From: SYFY01 sp041752315
GTDB taxonomy: Bacteria > Pseudomonadota > Gammaproteobacteria > Pseudomonadales > Azotimanducaceae
Direction of reading: 5' to 3'
NCBI GenBank assembly: GCA_041752315.1
Contig: JBGSHJ010000010.1
Coordinates: forward strand, 3,907-67,906
Length of the DNA stretch: 64,000 bases
Part shown: positions 61,876-64,000 of the stretch, one piece after another
Layout: each line of letters begins with the position of its first letter
How positions within the stretch are numbered: position 1 is the first letter of the stretch
Made by a program: the position numbers and the translations under genes
The notes under the pieces: generated by a model
The model's database searches: none
The model's input: only the letters and a program-made list of their open reading frames with translations
What the model was told of the DNA's origin: nothing

Positions 61876-63371
61876 GCAAAGTGCTCCGGTCGCTTGTCGA
61901 ACCATGGCTGCGCTGTCTCGAGCTGGTAGGCCAGTTCAAGCAGAGTCTGCTCATCACCCGTTTTTGCCATGAACATGCTGCCGATGGGGAGACCGTCCCG
62001 ACTCCAGCCCAGCGGCAGGGAAATTGCCGGTGTGCCAATTGCGTTTGCCAGCGGGGTATAGGCCACCCAATCAAACACGCGCCGGTAGAGTTCATGGGGT
62101 GCGACCAGCGGCCCCTGCTCACCCAGTGAAGGGGCCGGCGCAGACAGCACAGGCGTCAACCAGACATCAAAACCAGTCATGAACTGGTAAACAAGCGCCT
62201 GCACGTGCAAAAAATGTTCGCGCACTCCTTCGATGGTGCCGGATGGCGCAGCCATCGCCCTCTCGGCGAGAAACAGGGTCCAGGGCTCCAGGAGGTCGCC
62301 CAGCATCGCTTCCCGGACACCCCCAGCCAGCACATCGCTCCGGATCCTGGCGGCACCGGCTGCCCACAGATCGACAAAACGTTCTTCAAACGCAAGACCA
62401 TCGTATTGAGGCGCCGCTTCATGCACTTCGTGCCCGAGATCTGCACACAGCCTTGCCGTTGCGTTCAGCGCATCCAACACGTCCGGAACCGGATCCGTCC
62501 CCTTGGCAGACCGGCTCGAAAAGGCGATCCGCAACTTTCGCTCAGGGTTCGGCGCGACCACGCCAACGGGCGCAAAGCCGGATCGCCCATTGTGCCCTTC
62601 GCCCAGCGCCAGCAGCACAGCCATGTCACGCACAGAACGGGTGATGGAAAGACTGACACCGAGCTGCAGCACGTCCGTATCGTTCTGCGCGCCATGCATG
62701 CGTCCTCGGCTCGGTTTGAGACCAACCAGGCCGCAGCAGGACGCCGGAATCCGGATGGAGCCTCCCCCATCACTGGCATGGGCTGCAGCAAGAATCCCTG
62801 CCGCAACTGCAGCTGCAGCGCCACCACTGGAACCACCGCATGAATGATTGAGGTTCCACGGGTTCCTGCACGGACCAAGGGCGAGGGATTCCGTCGTACC
62901 AATCAAACCGAATTCGGGAGTGTTGGTCTTGCCTAGAATGTTGAGTCCGGCGGCCAGATCAGCATCCACCGAAGGCGCATTGACCTTCGCCTCACCATGG
63001 GCTGTCCATCGGCTGCCATGGCTGGTCGGCAATCCTGCGACATCCGTCAGATCCTTGATTGCAAACGGCACGCCTCGCAATGCTCCTTTGGCCAGACTTC
63101 CCCCACGAGCCCTGGAGAGCGCCATCTCATAAGACTCTTCAAGTGTCCGGCCAACCAGCGCGTTGATGGCAGGGTTGACCCGTTTTGCACGTGCCATCGC
63201 CACCTCGGCGAGCTCCAGCGCAGTCAACTCACCGCTCTCGACCAGCGCAGCCTGACCAACGGCGTCTGTCTTGAGTGGGTCTGTCACCTCCTTGAGCCGC
63301 TGCGAAGGTGTCGCGCAGCCGGACACAGCCAGTGCCGCGAGCGCGCTGCCCATGAAATGTCGACGGTTCAT
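61872..63371 (-). CDS. Amidase-signature lipoprotein
   Basis: A 499-residue amidase with the Ser-cisSer-Lys triad: Lys in PFAIKDLTDV, the first Ser in CGGSSGG, and nucleophile Ser in SDGGGSIRIPAS. The N-terminus NRRHFMGSALAALAVSGC has a twin-arginine-like pair and a lipobox (VSGC), so it is probably exported and lipid-anchored. Start at ATG 63371 with GGAGG just upstream. Coupled by a 4-base overlap to the ATP-grasp gene; divergent from the flavin monooxygenase gene. Substrate unknown. Confidence 0.9.
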   Translation of the reverse strand: MNRRHFMGSALAALAVSGCATPSQRLKEVTDPLKTDAVGQAALVESGELTALELAEVAMARAKRVNPAINALVGRTLEESYEMALSRARGGSLAKGALRGVPFAIKDLTDVAGLPTSHGSRWTAHGEAKVNAPSVDADLAAGLNILGKTNTPEFGLIGTTESLALGPCRNPWNLNHSCGGSSGGAAAAVAAGILAAAHASDGGGSIRIPASCCGLVGLKPSRGRMHGAQNDTDVLQLGVSLSITRSVRDMAVLLALGEGHNGRSGFAPVGVVAPNPERKLRIAFSSRSAKGTDPVPDVLDALNATARLCADLGHEVHEAAPQYDGLAFEERFVDLWAAGAARIRSDVLAGGVREAMLGDLLEPWTLFLAERAMAAPSGTIEGVREHFLHVQALVYQFMTGFDVWLTPVLSAPAPSLGEQGPLVAPHELYRRVFDWVAYTPLANAIGTPAISLPLGWSRDGLPIGSMFMAKTGDEQTLLELAYQLETAQPWFDKRPEHFA

Positions 63372-63459
63372 TGCCCTCCAGTTCCGCAAGTACAGGTGAT
63401 TCGAATCAGCCGGTCGGGTACGCTTCCCGCTGTCCTGACCACTCCTCGAGTCCGTCACC

Positions 63460-64000
63460 ATGTCGATCCGCATCGATGCCGCCACCGGCCAGAAACTCTT
63501 CGCTACCCGAGCCGCCAAGGCGTCCGATCGCATCGCCGGCAAAGGCTACTCGATCATCACCGATGAGTCGCTGAAAACACTGCCGGAATTGCCACCTGGC
63601 GCAACCTTCAACGCGGAGGAACAAGCGAGGTATCGGGAGTTCAAGGAAACACGACGTGGTGCTGCCGACTACATGGCGATGGAGGGAGAGTACGCGAAGT
63701 ACCTCGATGACGTGTACTCCACGGATCCGGTGCCACGCGACGCACTCCACGATGAATGCGAAATCCTGGTTGTTGGTGCCGGTTTTGCCGGACTTCTGTT
63801 GTGGTATCGACTGCGTGATGCCGGCTTTACCGACGTCCGGTTCTGCGAAAAGGGTGGCGACGTGGGCGGCACCTGGTACTGGAACCGGTACCCTGGAATC
63901 GCCTGTGATGTTGAGGCCTACAGTTATCTGCCGCTACTCGAGGAAATGGGTTACGTGCCCAGCATGAAGTTCGCGTCAGGCTTCGAGATTCTCGAGTACT
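63460..64000 (+). CDS. Baeyer-Villiger-type flavin monooxygenase, N-terminal part
   Basis: About 180 residues are visible and the frame leaves the window. The FAD-binding Rossmann motif VGAGFAG is near residue 107, followed by CEKGGDVGGTWYWNRYPG and CDVEAYSY, the characteristic BVMO opening. A long N-terminal extension of about 90 residues precedes the FAD domain, as in cyclopentadecanone/4-hydroxyacetophenone-type BVMOs. These insert oxygen beside a ketone. Divergent from the amidase gene with an 88-base gap, so they may share control. Confidence 0.88.
   Translation, partial: MSIRIDAATGQKLFATRAAKASDRIAGKGYSIITDESLKTLPELPPGATFNAEEQARYREFKETRRGAADYMAMEGEYAKYLDDVYSTDPVPRDALHDECEILVVGAGFAGLLLWYRLRDAGFTDVRFCEKGGDVGGTWYWNRYPGIACDVEAYSYLPLLEEMGYVPSMKFASGFEILEY

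Overview
The window reads as a moderately GC-rich chromosomal stretch of a Gram-negative proteobacterium. Outer-membrane barrel, lipoprotein and periplasmic c-type cytochrome genes support this, and a marine-type gammaproteobacterium is my best guess, which is inference. It mixes housekeeping genes (folD, carAB, mscL, gloA) with two accessory zones: a cell-surface and polysaccharide region, and a catabolic oxygenase region. I saw no rRNA, tRNA, CRISPR array or intact mobile element. One transposase remnant and one truncated gene mark past rearrangement.

1-18 kb: a minus-strand run (glycerophosphodiesterase, small membrane protein, DUF503, GNAT) is followed by an LLM oxidoreductase/NUDIX pair, an enoyl-CoA hydratase, a CYTH-CHAD protein, and a secreted redoxin/cytochrome c/copper monooxygenase fusion. 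Next come mscL, a PHP phosphodiesterase coupled to a PQQ-type propeller, a decayed DUF1801 gene, a PPOX-fold protein, a GPH symporter, a carotenoid oxygenase, folD and a phytanoyl-CoA dioxygenase-like gene.

18-31 kb: one minus-strand gene of about 12 kb encodes a 4,023-residue surface protein. It joins DUF11-like and beta-propeller-like modules, a calcium-binding aspartate-rich region built from exact 621-bp units, SdrD-like domains, two OmpA-like domains and a C-terminal barrel-like region. Glyoxalase I and carAB follow. CarA and CarB carry sequence signatures closer to the eukaryotic CAD/Bacteroidetes type than to the usual proteobacterial type.

36-49.5 kb: a plus-strand island holds a NodU-type carbamoyltransferase, an SxtJ membrane protein, a 50-residue DUF5989 protein, two paralogous membrane-anchored SGNH proteins, a third SGNH protein, a Cys-type sulfatase, a 1,542-residue modular SGNH hydrolase and a small secreted protein. 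It has the look of an uncharacterised system for decorating an extracellular polysaccharide with carbamoyl, acyl or sulfate groups.

49.5-64 kb: this is a catabolic zone. It holds YceI, a SnoaL-like protein, a nitronate monooxygenase-like protein, a MoaD-like carrier, a solitary molybdopterin subunit, enoyl-CoA hydratase, EthD protein, cytochrome P450, a VOC protein, a Rieske oxygenase, an SDR, an ATP-grasp protein, an amidase and the start of a Baeyer-Villiger-type monooxygenase. Together they point to oxidation and ring cleavage of a hydrophobic or aromatic substrate whose identity cannot be read from sequence.
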